From Amphimedon queenslandica (Eukaryota; Porifera; Demospongiae; Haplosclerida; Niphatidae): a DNA stretch of 27,399 bases. Position numbers and translations under genes: made by a program. The number at the start of each line of letters is the position of its first letter. The stretch's first letter is position 1. Below, in pieces: positions 1 through 7,730 of this stretch. The stretch is from contig NW_003546663.1 in NCBI RefSeq assembly GCF_000090795.2, positions 61,043 to 88,441 on the forward strand, given 5' to 3'. Below the pieces are notes generated by a model. That model did no database searches, had not been told where the DNA came from, and was given only the letters and a program-made list of their open reading frames with translations.

Positions 1-1548
1 TGTCTGCCCTGGGTAAATGCGCTGATTACTTTCATGAGAATAGCATCTTGGAGCATTTAGAGGATCACAAAAACACATTGACTCTGCATCACTTGTTGAG
101 CTAATGTGGGAGTTTCTCAAGTTAAACTGATATTTGTCTGCACTAGATCTATCATATCCATACATATCACCACCAAATAGTCTAGCAGAGTTATTTATTA
201 ATGTCAGAGGTATATTTGGTGCCATTAATTTCATGTCGCTACTCGTTGACTCTTCAACATAGATTCCTCCACCTTTATAAGAAGCATGATTATCAATAAA
301 CTCCAAGTTAGCTGATGGTGTTAATATCAATATTGATGAGTCGTTTATTGCTAATCCTCCTCCAACTACTCCAGTATTGTTCCTGAATATTAAATTATTC
401 TTAATTGTTACTAATGATCTTTCAAGTGTCAATCCTGTTGAGGTACTGTTAGCAACAGTAACATTACTGAGACTAATAGGATTAGATAAACTGTTTGTTA
501 TCTTATTTCCTCCATTTCCAATAAGTTCAGTATCTATTATGTCAATTTGGGTGAATCTCAAGAATTTTCCATCAATGTATAAGCCTTCATTTATATTGTC
601 ATACATCAGACATGATCTAATAATTAAGTGATAGTTCATTGTTCCAGGTAAGTACATGTCACTCTTGATGTTTAGTCTGAGGTAAAATCCCCTTAAAGTA
701 TGATAAAATTGTGTGTCTTTAAATACAAGAGTGGAAATCAATTCAACACCAGAATAATTGCAGTCAGTGCTAATTTTTTTTCCAAAAACAATGCTTACAT
801 CATATCCATTAGCATAGTTGACATGATGAAACAATGACTTGGTGACAAAAAAATAAAAAAGACTGTCACTCAAAAATAACGAAGCCCCAGCACTTGTTAC
901 AGTATTGCTGTAGTCAACATGATCAAAGTTGATTGATGCATTGTAAGAGGAGCCGTGCTCCATGTTTAGTTCCAGTATAGTGCCCTTTAAGGCAACATTG
1001 GTCAGTATCAATGAGTAATGGGGTAATTCCTTACTGCATACTGGAAGAGGATTATACTTTATTTTGATAATATAGGCAATGAAAACTGATGACAGTACCT
1101 TAACATCAAAAGCATTTAAAAATTTGATGCTAATATGGACTGCCTCTGTGATAAAGAACGAATTAGTTATCGTAATATTGTTGGATGAATAGATATCAAC
1201 TAGGCAGTTACTAATTGATAAATTTGAAATATTGATATGGCTGCTGTCGTTGACTAAAAGAAATGACTTATAATAATTTATGCAGTGAATAAGAGGAGTC
1301 TGATCCAGTCCATGTAGAGTAACATTCTTTACTGCAGTCATGTTAACAACATAATTGCTGATGCTACTAGTTCCAATGAAGTATAAGATGGTGTTATTGT
1401 ATTGAGACATATCCCTAGCATACACTGATAAAGGATTACAAGGTGACTGAGTAACTGAACTGCAGTCATCAGACACATAATACTGACCAGAGGAGACACT
1501 GCAGGAACTACTGAAGAATAAGAGAACAACCACTAACAGGAGAGACAT
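1..1548 (-). CDS. Secreted beta-helix-like repeat protein, N-terminal part (runs off left edge)
   Basis: An uninterrupted frame of 516 codons starts at ATG 1548-1546 and stays open to base 1, so the gene continues outside the window. Residues 1 to about 21 form a signal peptide (MSLLLVVVLLFF core, then SSSCSVSSG). The mature part is rich in Asn, Ser, Ile and short beta-prone strings such as HINISNLSISNC, NNITITNSFF and LIIRSCLMYDN, and has many N-x-S/T sites; this is the periodicity of a right-handed parallel beta-helix. GGG-type turns (VVGGGLAI, YKGGGIYVEE) recall polymorphic-membrane-protein or pectate-lyase-like coils. Near the window edge a Cys cluster (MCFCD...PRCYS) is followed by YPGQT, a string I associate with large uncharacterised sponge and cnidarian surface proteins. 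The role is unknown; an extracellular adhesion or recognition protein is an inference. It is divergent from RMI1, whose first visible exon lies 1.3 kb away. Confidence 0.85.
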   Translation of the reverse strand, partial: MSLLLVVVLLFFSSSCSVSSGQYYVSDDCSSVTQSPCNPLSVYARDMSQYNNTILYFIGTSSISNYVVNMTAVKNVTLHGLDQTPLIHCINYYKSFLLVNDSSHINISNLSISNCLVDIYSSNNITITNSFFITEAVHISIKFLNAFDVKVLSSVFIAYIIKIKYNPLPVCSKELPHYSLILTNVALKGTILELNMEHGSSYNASINFDHVDYSNTVTSAGASLFLSDSLFYFFVTKSLFHHVNYANGYDVSIVFGKKISTDCNYSGVELISTLVFKDTQFYHTLRGFYLRLNIKSDMYLPGTMNYHLIIRSCLMYDNINEGLYIDGKFLRFTQIDIIDTELIGNGGNKITNSLSNPISLSNVTVANSTSTGLTLERSLVTIKNNLIFRNNTGVVGGGLAINDSSILILTPSANLEFIDNHASYKGGGIYVEESTSSDMKLMAPNIPLTLINNSARLFGGDMYGYDRSSADKYQFNLRNSHISSTSDAESMCFCDPLNAPRCYSHESNQRIYPGQT

Positions 1549-2043
1549 AGCTACTGCTTGTACTGACTAGCAAATTCACTCATATACTTGTGAGAAATGA
1601 TATTGCTGTAGCTTTTTGCATGCACATATGTCATGCATTCACCTATTTATAGGTGGTTGTACTTTCAATCTGATTATGTGGGTGGTTGTTATGGCATAAA
1701 CATGTTGACACTGATTTAGAAACAGGAAAGGCATACTGTATACTTCTTGACTGACTAGCACATCATTATTAGTGACATGAGAGATGATATTGTAATGGGC
1801 TGTGGGTAGTTTGTGCATGCTCCTTATGTCATTCACCTATTTAGAGATACATGTAGTTGTGTTTTTGGACTATTCCCTCAATCCCTGTGGTGCATGAGTT
1901 ACCAATGATAACCAACTAATTATGCATTAGCTGCTCAACATTCTCTAAATATGGAATTGTAGTATGTAGTCTTTGTGATAGATTAGCTATTATTCAAATT
2001 ATTGTAGGAATACAATGTTTCACAGTCTGTAGTTCATTTCTAC

Positions 2044-2184
2044 TACAGTATAGCGGGTTATTTTTGAGGATAACAAATTTCACAGATTTTTTGAGATTTG
2101 CGAAATTACATGTAATTCTGCGATTTTCCAGACACAGGTCATTCGCAAAATTTATTATCCTCAAAATAAACCCACTATACGGTA
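2044..2184. mobile_element. MITE-like element, TACCGTATAG-terminus family
   Basis: Terminal inverted repeats of about 28 bp: the left end reads TACAGTATAGCGGGTTATTT and the reverse complement of the right end reads TACCGTATAGTGGGTTTATT; both continue into GAGGATAA. The inside is AT-rich with no coding potential. It is 141 bp and non-autonomous. Confidence 0.75.
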
Positions 2185-2339
2185 TACTTATACTCAATAT
2201 GTCTGAGTAATACTTGTATAGATGCTGGTATATCCTCTTTCTCAGAGATTTGATTACTGAGGATGCATGTTTCAGAGGGCAATAGCTAAAATACATTTAG
2301 TGTTAAAAGAAGTATTATTATATAGGCGGTAGCCTATAT

Positions 2340-2549
2340 TACCGTATAGCTTGATATTTTCGTGGGTCGATATTTTCGTGGTTTGCTCCTGGTGGGGCAA
2401 TTCGTGGTTTAATTTTCGTGGTTGACAGTTTACATAGCCTGTAAGGGGATGGCACTTCAATGATTTCGTGGGTTTAAATTTCGTGGGCAGCCCCATAACG
2501 TCGAAAACCACGAAATTTACATTCCACAAAAATTTCAAGCTATACGGTA
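2340..2549. mobile_element. MITE-like element, TACCGTATAGCTTGA subtype
   Basis: The left end TACCGTATAGCTTGATATTT matches the reverse complement of the right end, TACCGTATAGCTTGAAATTT, with few differences. The interior has repeated TTTCGTGG blocks in both orientations. The first ten bases are shared with the neighbouring element while the interior differs, suggesting one transposase family mobilising different interiors. Confidence 0.75.
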
Positions 2550-2861
2550 TGTAGGATTGACATGCCACTGCATTAGCTATATCTAATGTAACATGTAGCT
2601 ATTCAGTAGTTATAATTGCAAGCATATCCTAACTCATTTACCGTGCATATGCAATGTTTGTGTACAATATAAATAAACAGCTATTGTTGATAGTACCTTG
2701 CATTAAACCCACAATTTCCTGATGCCTAAGACATCCCTGACTACCCTAGCTTGATTGAATGCACCTTGTGCCTGCTTAGTAGAGCAAAACACTTTGATGA
2801 TGTAGATTTACATGTATTTCTTCAATTTTGTCACTTTGTAACTATTATAATATTTTGTTAG

Positions 2862-4839
2862 GTGGAGATGAATAAACCAACTCGTATGCTTCACCTCAAA
2901 CTAACTGATGGAGGTCTAACTATTAATGGAATGGAATATTCGCTGATTAGATCAGTCAATACTGACTCATCACCTGGTATTAAAGTATGTTGCATACAGT
3001 TATAATAATTATAATATTTATGTTGAGTGTATTGACATAATAGTGGGTTATAAAGAATTTATGACATGAAACTACAAATGTAATTTTGTAGTTTACATTT
3101 GAAGTGTGGGTTGATTGAGGGTTTCCCACTAAGTGAGCTAAAAAACATAAGTACTGCACAATGTAGTACTAACAAGGCTTTTGGAGCAACTTTAAAAATT
3201 CATTAAAAAATCCAAAATTGATCAGAATCAGTTTAAACTTGCTACACAACATAAAAACACACATATAACTATTATTTTTTAAAATATAGAAATGGAGGAT
3301 TCTCTTCTAGTCATTTTTGTCATAATTTGGCCAAAGACTGGCCCAATTTTTAATTGATCAGAATCAGCTCAAACTTGATAAGAACATGTATATGTATCAG
3401 ACTTAAAAATATACATGTATGAAGAACTCTCTTCTAGTAGATTTTGACCAAAATTTAGAGCTATACTGTGCTTTAATCCTTCTTTCTGTTCATAGATATG
3501 TTTGAATGGCCCTATCAGATACAGATTAGGTACTTTGCTATTAACTGATGATAATGTCAGTGTGTTAGGAGGAGCTGTTGAGGACCTAGTGAATATTAAT
3601 AATCAAGGGAAAGTACTAGCCAGAGAATTGTAAGGATTGAGAGATGTCATGAGATGTAATGCAGAGTAATAGAAATGAAAGATGTACCGTATAGCAGGTA
3701 AATTTGGAGGGGTTAAATTTTGGCGAATTGCTAAATTTTGGCAATTGGCTGGTTTTAATTTGGCAAATTTGTGGCCACGTGCCATTGAGCATGCGTATAA
3801 TGGCTCAAAATGGTGGGGTTTTATTTTGGCGAATGACTTCAAAACGCCAAATTTAATCCCCTCCAAATTTACCCGCTATACAGTACTGTACATGTATATT
3901 GTTAAGAATAACTGTACAGCTAGACATTTTTGTGGTACTAATTTTGTAAATGCAAAAATTTAATGTGTAAATGTTTTCCAAAATGCATTTGCAACAATAC
4001 TATGGACGAAATGAATTTTAGTGGCTATTTGGGCTAGTATAATATAGAAACAGAGAAGATTTAATCAGTGAAGGAGAAGGAAGAGAAACTACTGAAGCAT
4101 TAGATCCAGAATTAATTATGTTAATATCGATCAATGAATTGAAGCCATTACTAAGAACACACAAAGCACCACCTACTGTATATGTGAAGGTAAATATTGT
4201 TTGTTATTGTTATTATACAATAAAAATAACATTAATAGATAGCTTACCCATACACCATGGCTGAGGTTATGAAGCATGCTTTGTACCACACATACACTTC
4301 CAATTTTTATTACATTTTATAATACATATCGATATCCTCATGCTATGTTTAAACTGCTTCCGACAAATAATTTTAAGTTTTGAGCATTTTAGCCAATTTT
4401 TAAAAAAGCAAGGTCACAATTTAGTGCATGGCCTTGGCTAAATTTTCATGATGTAGGAAGTGCAACTTTTTCTCTTTGTTAGAGTCATGATTATCTTATT
4501 ATAGGCAACTATATTGAAGTTGAATGGGTCCCTATCTCCTGATAGAGGAGTGTGGTACCTACAAGTAACAATAGCTGATGGTACAGGAGAGATGCCTGCT
4601 GTACTGGGGAATGCACCACTAGAAATATTAATAGGAATCAATGCTAGAGACTTTTACAGTGTACCACGAACACAAGGGGAAGAAGTAATTCAACCACATC
4701 CATTAATATTAATAATTATACATAATGTGTGTGATTATAGGGACTGAGGAAATGTAAAGAAGTATTGTCAAGGTTACACTGTGTGATGGAGCTAACAATA
4801 ACTAATGAACCAACTATAACTAGATTATTAGATGTATAG
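2862..4839 (+). CDS. RMI1: RecQ-mediated genome instability protein 1 (BLM-TOP3A complex OB-fold subunit), compact form
   Basis: RMI1 binds topoisomerase III alpha and BLM helicase and stimulates dissolution of double Holliday junctions in the nucleus. Exons: 2862-2984, 3496-3629, 4048-4189, 4505-4684, 4741-4839 (stop TAG); phases close and all introns are GT-AG, the last only 56 nt. Exons 1-2 encode the first OB fold: RMLHLKLTDGG, GMEYSLI, PGIKICLNGPIRYRLGTLLL, VSVLGGAVEDL and KVLAREL all match the vertebrate pattern. Exons 4-5 encode the C-terminal OB fold (LKLNGSLSPDRGVW, VTIADGTGEM, GLRKCKEVLSRLHCVMELTI), the part that docks RMI2 in human. The product is about 223 aa from ATG 2868, against 625 aa in human: the long disordered linker is reduced to about 45 residues. 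The N-terminal helical region is not found upstream, so either a distant 5' exon is missed or the protein starts at 2868. Introns hold repeats. Confidence 0.85.
3119..3480 (+). repeat. Modular dispersed repeat, copy 1 (RMI1 intron 1)
   Basis: Begins with GTTTCCCACTAAGTGAGCTA and contains two diverged modules with GATCAGAATCAG, TTTAAACTTGCTACACAACAT, TTCTCTTCTAGTCATTTTTG and TTTGGCCAAAGACTGG. The same modules recur at 7995-8690, 18121-19530 and 22745-23400. No coding capacity was found. Confidence 0.75.
3685..3885. mobile_element. MITE-like element, TACCGTATAGC(A/G)GG subtype (RMI1 intron 2)
   Basis: Long inverted repeats: left TACCGTATAGCAGGTAAATT, right end reverse complement TACTGTATAGCGGGTAAATT, extending over about 40 bp through GGAGGGGTTAAATTTGGCG. 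The interior has GGCCACGTGCCATTGAGCAT. Two related copies lie at 21045-21253 and 21995-22210 in FAM228 introns, and a decayed one at 10039-10218. The open frames here on both strands are products of the inverted repeat. Confidence 0.85.
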
Positions 4840-4894
4840 AAGAAAATATATAATAATAATTAATTTTAAAATGTATCATTACTCTGTATTATTA

Positions 4895-4898
<4 letters not shown>

Positions 4899-4949
<51 letters not shown>
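4899..4949. repeat. (TTA)n microsatellite between convergent genes
   Basis: About 50 bp of nearly pure TTA/ATT trinucleotide repeat immediately after the RMI1 stop. It reaches the stop codon (4945-4947) of the frame on the opposite strand. Confidence 0.95.
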
Positions 4950-5528
4950 GTTTATTGTTATTTATAGCAGTATAATATTTAGTGTGTCCAGTTACTAATT
5001 GTGATGGTGATGATGAGTGATTGATATCAGGGGAAGAGGAGAGACCAAAATTTGAAGGGGGATGAGGAGCAACTACAGTATAGGTATCAGTAGCTTGGGA
5101 ATTAGGAGTAAGAGTATGAGTATCTTCAGAATGGGAATGAGGGAGAACAAAAGTATAGGTATCAGCAGCGTGGGAATGAGGAGCAACAACAGTATAGGTA
5201 TCAGCAGCATGGGAATGAGGAGCAGCAACAGTATAGGTATCAACAGCATGGGAATGAGGAGCAACAACAGTATAGGTATCAGCAGAATGAGGAGGAACAA
5301 AAGTATATGTATCAGCAGCATGGGAATGAGATATTTCAGCTTGAGAATGAGAGCTCAAGGATTGAGTATGAGGAGTTGGAACTGCCTCTAACTCATCAAT
5401 AGGATCAGAAGGAAAAGAATACTAAGAACAACAAGAATAATTTAATTTGACAAAACGAGTATAACTTTTACCTTTTTCAGTATTTCTTGACATGTGGCAA
5501 ACTTAACCTCCTTTTTCACGCAGCTCCT
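4945..5528 (-). CDS. Probable 3' exons of the propeller-like gene, with a 13-residue tandem repeat tail
   Basis: Two exons are supported by splice sites. 5472-5528 (19 codons, RSCVKKEVKFATCQEILKK) lies between acceptor TTATTAG and donor GTAAAA. 4945-5421 (158 codons plus stop) follows acceptor TTCTTAG and opens with YSFPSDPIDELEAVP. Residues from about 35 on are six diverged copies of the unit HSHAADTYTVVAP (39-nt unit, DNA 5078-5330), then a Ser-rich end. All junctions are phase 0. A donor at 6427/6426 (AAAG|GTACAA) in the upstream 6407-7678 frame is also phase 0, so joining would give one protein of about 594 aa; the window's strict strand alternation supports this. It could also be a separate small gene. 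Function of the repeat tail is unknown. Confidence 0.5.
5078..5330. repeat. 39-bp coding tandem repeat
   Basis: About six copies of a 39-bp unit (core GTATAGGTATCAGCAGCATG then GGAATGAGGAGCAACAACA); one copy is shortened to 33 bp, so all length changes keep the reading frame. On the minus strand it encodes the HSHAADTYTVVAP repeats. The other frames across it are open only because of the repeat. Confidence 0.9.
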
Positions 5529-5888
5529 CTAATAATAATAACAATATAAAAATTAATAATAACAATTATAAGCATGTACATATACTGTACATGTACATGT
5601 ACAATGTACATGTACGAAGCAATGAATATAACAAGCAGCTAATGTAAAAATTATGTAACAAACAATGTAAAGTATCAAACACAATATTAACACACTGCAA
5701 AAATTTTATCAACTCTTCAGTGATTTTATTTCATGTACTTCTACATTCTATTGTATGCTAGTCATAGCAAAAATAATGAAAAAAATTTGACTGATAAAAA
5801 AAGGAATTTCGCCAGAAAATTTGACATTACATCATACAAAATGCACCAAATTAAACTAGAAAAACCAAAATTGAAACTCATGTACATG

Positions 5889-6064
5889 TACTGTATAGTG
5901 GGGTTTTTTTAGGATAATAATTTTTGTGAACGACCTTATATCCGGAGGTTTGCGGAATTAATTTTCCATAATAAATTGATTGGCAAGGAATTTAATTTTG
6001 TGAATCTTAAAAAATCTACGAAATTTGCAAAATTTGTTATACTAGAAAAACCTTGTTATACGGT
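5889..6064. mobile_element. MITE-like element, diverged TACCGTATAG family
   Basis: Left end TACTGTATAGTGGGGTTTTT; right end reverse complement TACCGTATAACAAGGTTTTT. The interior (AGGATAATAATTTTTGTGAA) resembles the element at 2044-2184. It lies in the likely intron between the propeller-like exon and its 3' exons. Confidence 0.65.
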
Positions 6065-6112
6065 ATAATTAGTGTTTAGTGACACAAGAATTACAATAAA
6101 ATAATACTCACG

Positions 6113-6385
6113 TACTGTAAATGTTCAAATAAAAGCCAGGGCATTTATTTCTTTCCAGGACAAAGAAATTGCGTAAGATAAAAAAAGAAAAAGTAAAACT
6201 GGGATTCGAACCCGAAACTACAGACTTAACACACTCAGCTTAACAAGTTAGGCCATTTGGGACACTCTAAAGATTGTGGGACTTACATGTACATGTATAT
6301 TGAATAAAATATGCGTATCTTTACTTGGAGATTCTTAGTACCAGGCATTTATTCAAGCCCGGCCTTTATTTGAACATTTACAGTA
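6113..6385. mobile_element. Inverted-repeat element with TACTGTAAATGTTCAAATAA ends
   Basis: The left end TACTGTAAATGTTCAAATAA (then AAGCCAGGGC) matches the reverse complement of the right end (then AGGCCGGGC) over about 29 bp. It is 273 bp and a different family from the TACCGTATAG elements. Inside is a minus-strand tRNA-like segment (see 6195-6270). Confidence 0.8.
6195..6270 (-). other. tRNA-like (pol III A/B box) relic inside an inverted-repeat element
   Basis: On the minus strand a TGGCCTAACTTG string resembles an A box and GGGTTCGAATCCC, 40 to 50 nt later, is a near-perfect B box/T-loop. The acceptor ends do not pair and the T stem is imperfect, so this is not a functional tRNA. It could be a SINE-type head or a decayed tRNA captured by the element. 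Confidence 0.35.
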
Positions 6386-6406
6386 CATGTACATGTATAA
6401 CTGACA

Positions 6407-7678
6407 TTAACTGTACATGCGTTGTACCTTTCTCTGGGCTATTATGGTAACAGGTATGTCTCTTATCAACTTGTGAGTAAATGGATGACGATACATTTTA
6501 GTCCTAGTGGGTGTGGTGACTGTAGTCTGTTGACATGGCGACAGATACGACAAATCCGTGTCATCCTTTTCTCTCTTCGTCTCGTACGATTCGTCATCAA
6601 AATTCCGTCGCCTTTTTCTCTCGATGCGGGATTGTTCTTGATAATTATCAAAAGTGAATAGAGTATCGGAAGTATCAATTACTTCATCATCAATTTCTCT
6701 TCTTATTTTCGGTAATTTCGGATACAGAGAAGGTTCATTATTCAACTCTTCTTTGCCAGTCAATAGAGAACAAGCAACAGTAGTCATTACAATGTCTCCG
6801 TGTCCATGATAAGGTAACTCAGCGAAAGAAAGCACTGACTCCACCTCCTTCCCCTTCATCTCATACAGATACTGCCCATCCTCCGTTATACCATATATGG
6901 TCAATAAATTATTAGGATGACCGGATATGCTTGCTAGTTTAAGGGCCTGGTTTTTAAGAGAGAAACTCTTCCACGAGCAACTAGTTGAGAATCCGCTATT
7001 TGGTAATTGAAACAGCCATAAAGTATCATTCCTTTTTGAATAGCACCATAAACCCTCTGCTGCAGTGGTCACATTATCAAACAGTAATTGCGAAGTCGCT
7101 CTAAATAAACTGGATATGTACCCCAGCATGCTGACTATCGGCGGTTTACTAAGTTTCTCCCATTTGATTGGTCGCGTGTCATCTGAGATACCATGGCAAC
7201 CGTGGACTTCCCCTCCCTCCGTTACGCCATATAGGAAATCACTCGTTGTCATGGTAACATGTGCCAATTTTGGCGGGAATGGCGGTGATATTTCTTCCCA
7301 TTTTATTGGACAATAACTGGAGCTTCTCACTCGACCGATATTTCCAATTAATGTCCCACCCTCTCTCAATACAGCTACCAAATACTTAGAACCAATGGCG
7401 ACTTTAGTGACATGACAACGAGTGGGTAGCCACGCCTTCCCCAAAGGATTAGAATAATTGATTTTATCTCGTACGTGTAATTCACCGTCTTCCTTAACAA
7501 CAGAGCAGACGGAATCATTAGCTCCACCCACTACAGACCCATATGGGCTGGTCTCCTCAACTTGTCTCCATTTCATTTGAGTCTCTGGGTCACTGGTCAC
7601 GTGACAAAGAACATGTACCCCGCCTACATCATCACATATCCACAGGTGAACTGCACTGCAATTATCACCGGAGGCCAT
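6407..7678 (-). CDS. Beta-propeller-like (tectonin-type repeat) protein
   Basis: One long frame starts at ATG 7678 (MASGDNCSAVHLW) with 423 codons to TAA. Residues 1 to about 290 show a repeating blade pattern: a Trp-containing strand (KWRQVEE, KWEEISPP, KWEKLSKPP), then a small hydrophobic strand, then V-x-E/D-G-G-x-hydrophobic turns (VVKEDGELHV, VLREGGTLIG, VTEGGEVHG, ITEDGQYLY). This resembles tectonin or RCC1-like propellers, but I do not recognise the family. Residues about 310-400 are charged and low complexity, with a basic cluster (IERKRRR) that could be a nuclear signal, then HPFTHKLIRDIPVTIIAQRK. The true 3' end may be spliced: donor GTACAA after codon 417 leads in phase to exons at 5528-4945. 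It is head to head with TMEM39, with 52 nt between start codons. Confidence 0.8.
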   Translation of the reverse strand: MASGDNCSAVHLWICDDVGGVHVLCHVTSDPETQMKWRQVEETSPYGSVVGGANDSVCSVVKEDGELHVRDKINYSNPLGKAWLPTRCHVTKVAIGSKYLVAVLREGGTLIGNIGRVRSSSYCPIKWEEISPPFPPKLAHVTMTTSDFLYGVTEGGEVHGCHGISDDTRPIKWEKLSKPPIVSMLGYISSLFRATSQLLFDNVTTAAEGLWCYSKRNDTLWLFQLPNSGFSTSCSWKSFSLKNQALKLASISGHPNNLLTIYGITEDGQYLYEMKGKEVESVLSFAELPYHGHGDIVMTTVACSLLTGKEELNNEPSLYPKLPKIRREIDDEVIDTSDTLFTFDNYQEQSRIERKRRRNFDDESYETKREKDDTDLSYLSPCQQTTVTTPTRTKMYRHPFTHKLIRDIPVTIIAQRKVQRMYS

Positions 7679-7730
7679 GGATTTTCTAAAATTTATTTTA
7701 TTTTATTTCAAAGATTTTTTTGAAAAGAAA
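7679..7730. promoter_or_regulatory. 52-nt divergent start region, propeller-like gene / TMEM39
   Basis: Only 52 nt of T- and A-rich sequence separate the two divergent ATGs. Transcription start sites must be very close or the 5' UTRs overlap; no TATA box or X-box is seen in it. Confidence 0.6.

Larger units (their letters stand above)
1549..2861. other. Intergenic: duplicated flank and two inverted-repeat elements, no exon seen
   Basis: No convincing exon is visible on either strand. Next to the beta-helix gene, 1565-1680 and 1750-1862 are diverged copies of one segment (both contain a GACTAGCA start, a GAAATGATATTG / GAGATGATATTG block and TCATTCACCTATTTA). Two short inverted-repeat elements follow (2044-2184, 2340-2549). 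The remaining 2550-2861 is AT-rich sequence ending in the RMI1 splice acceptor. The short open frames here have no family features. Confidence 0.6.

Noticed and set aside
1338..1529. 63-aa minus-strand frame
   Set aside because: Shadow of the long beta-helix-like frame, which is open across the whole region in another frame.
3603..3963. Overlapping open frames on both strands (87 and 93 aa) in RMI1 intron 2
   Set aside because: They are translations of the inverted-repeat element at 3685-3885; the same frames recur in its copies at 21045 and 21995.
5062..5391. Plus-strand Ser/Gly/Met repeat frame and a second minus-strand Leu/Ile repeat frame
   Set aside because: Other reading frames of the 39-bp tandem repeat; only the HSHAADTYT frame connects to in-phase upstream exons.
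6195..6270. Functional tRNA gene
   Set aside because: The acceptor stem does not pair and the T stem is imperfect; it is kept only as a tRNA-like relic.
7188..7258. Further X-box-like strings (TACCATGGCAAC and GTTGTCATGGTAAC) in the propeller-like gene
   Set aside because: They lie within coding sequence and a few matches are expected by chance; not called as regulatory sites.
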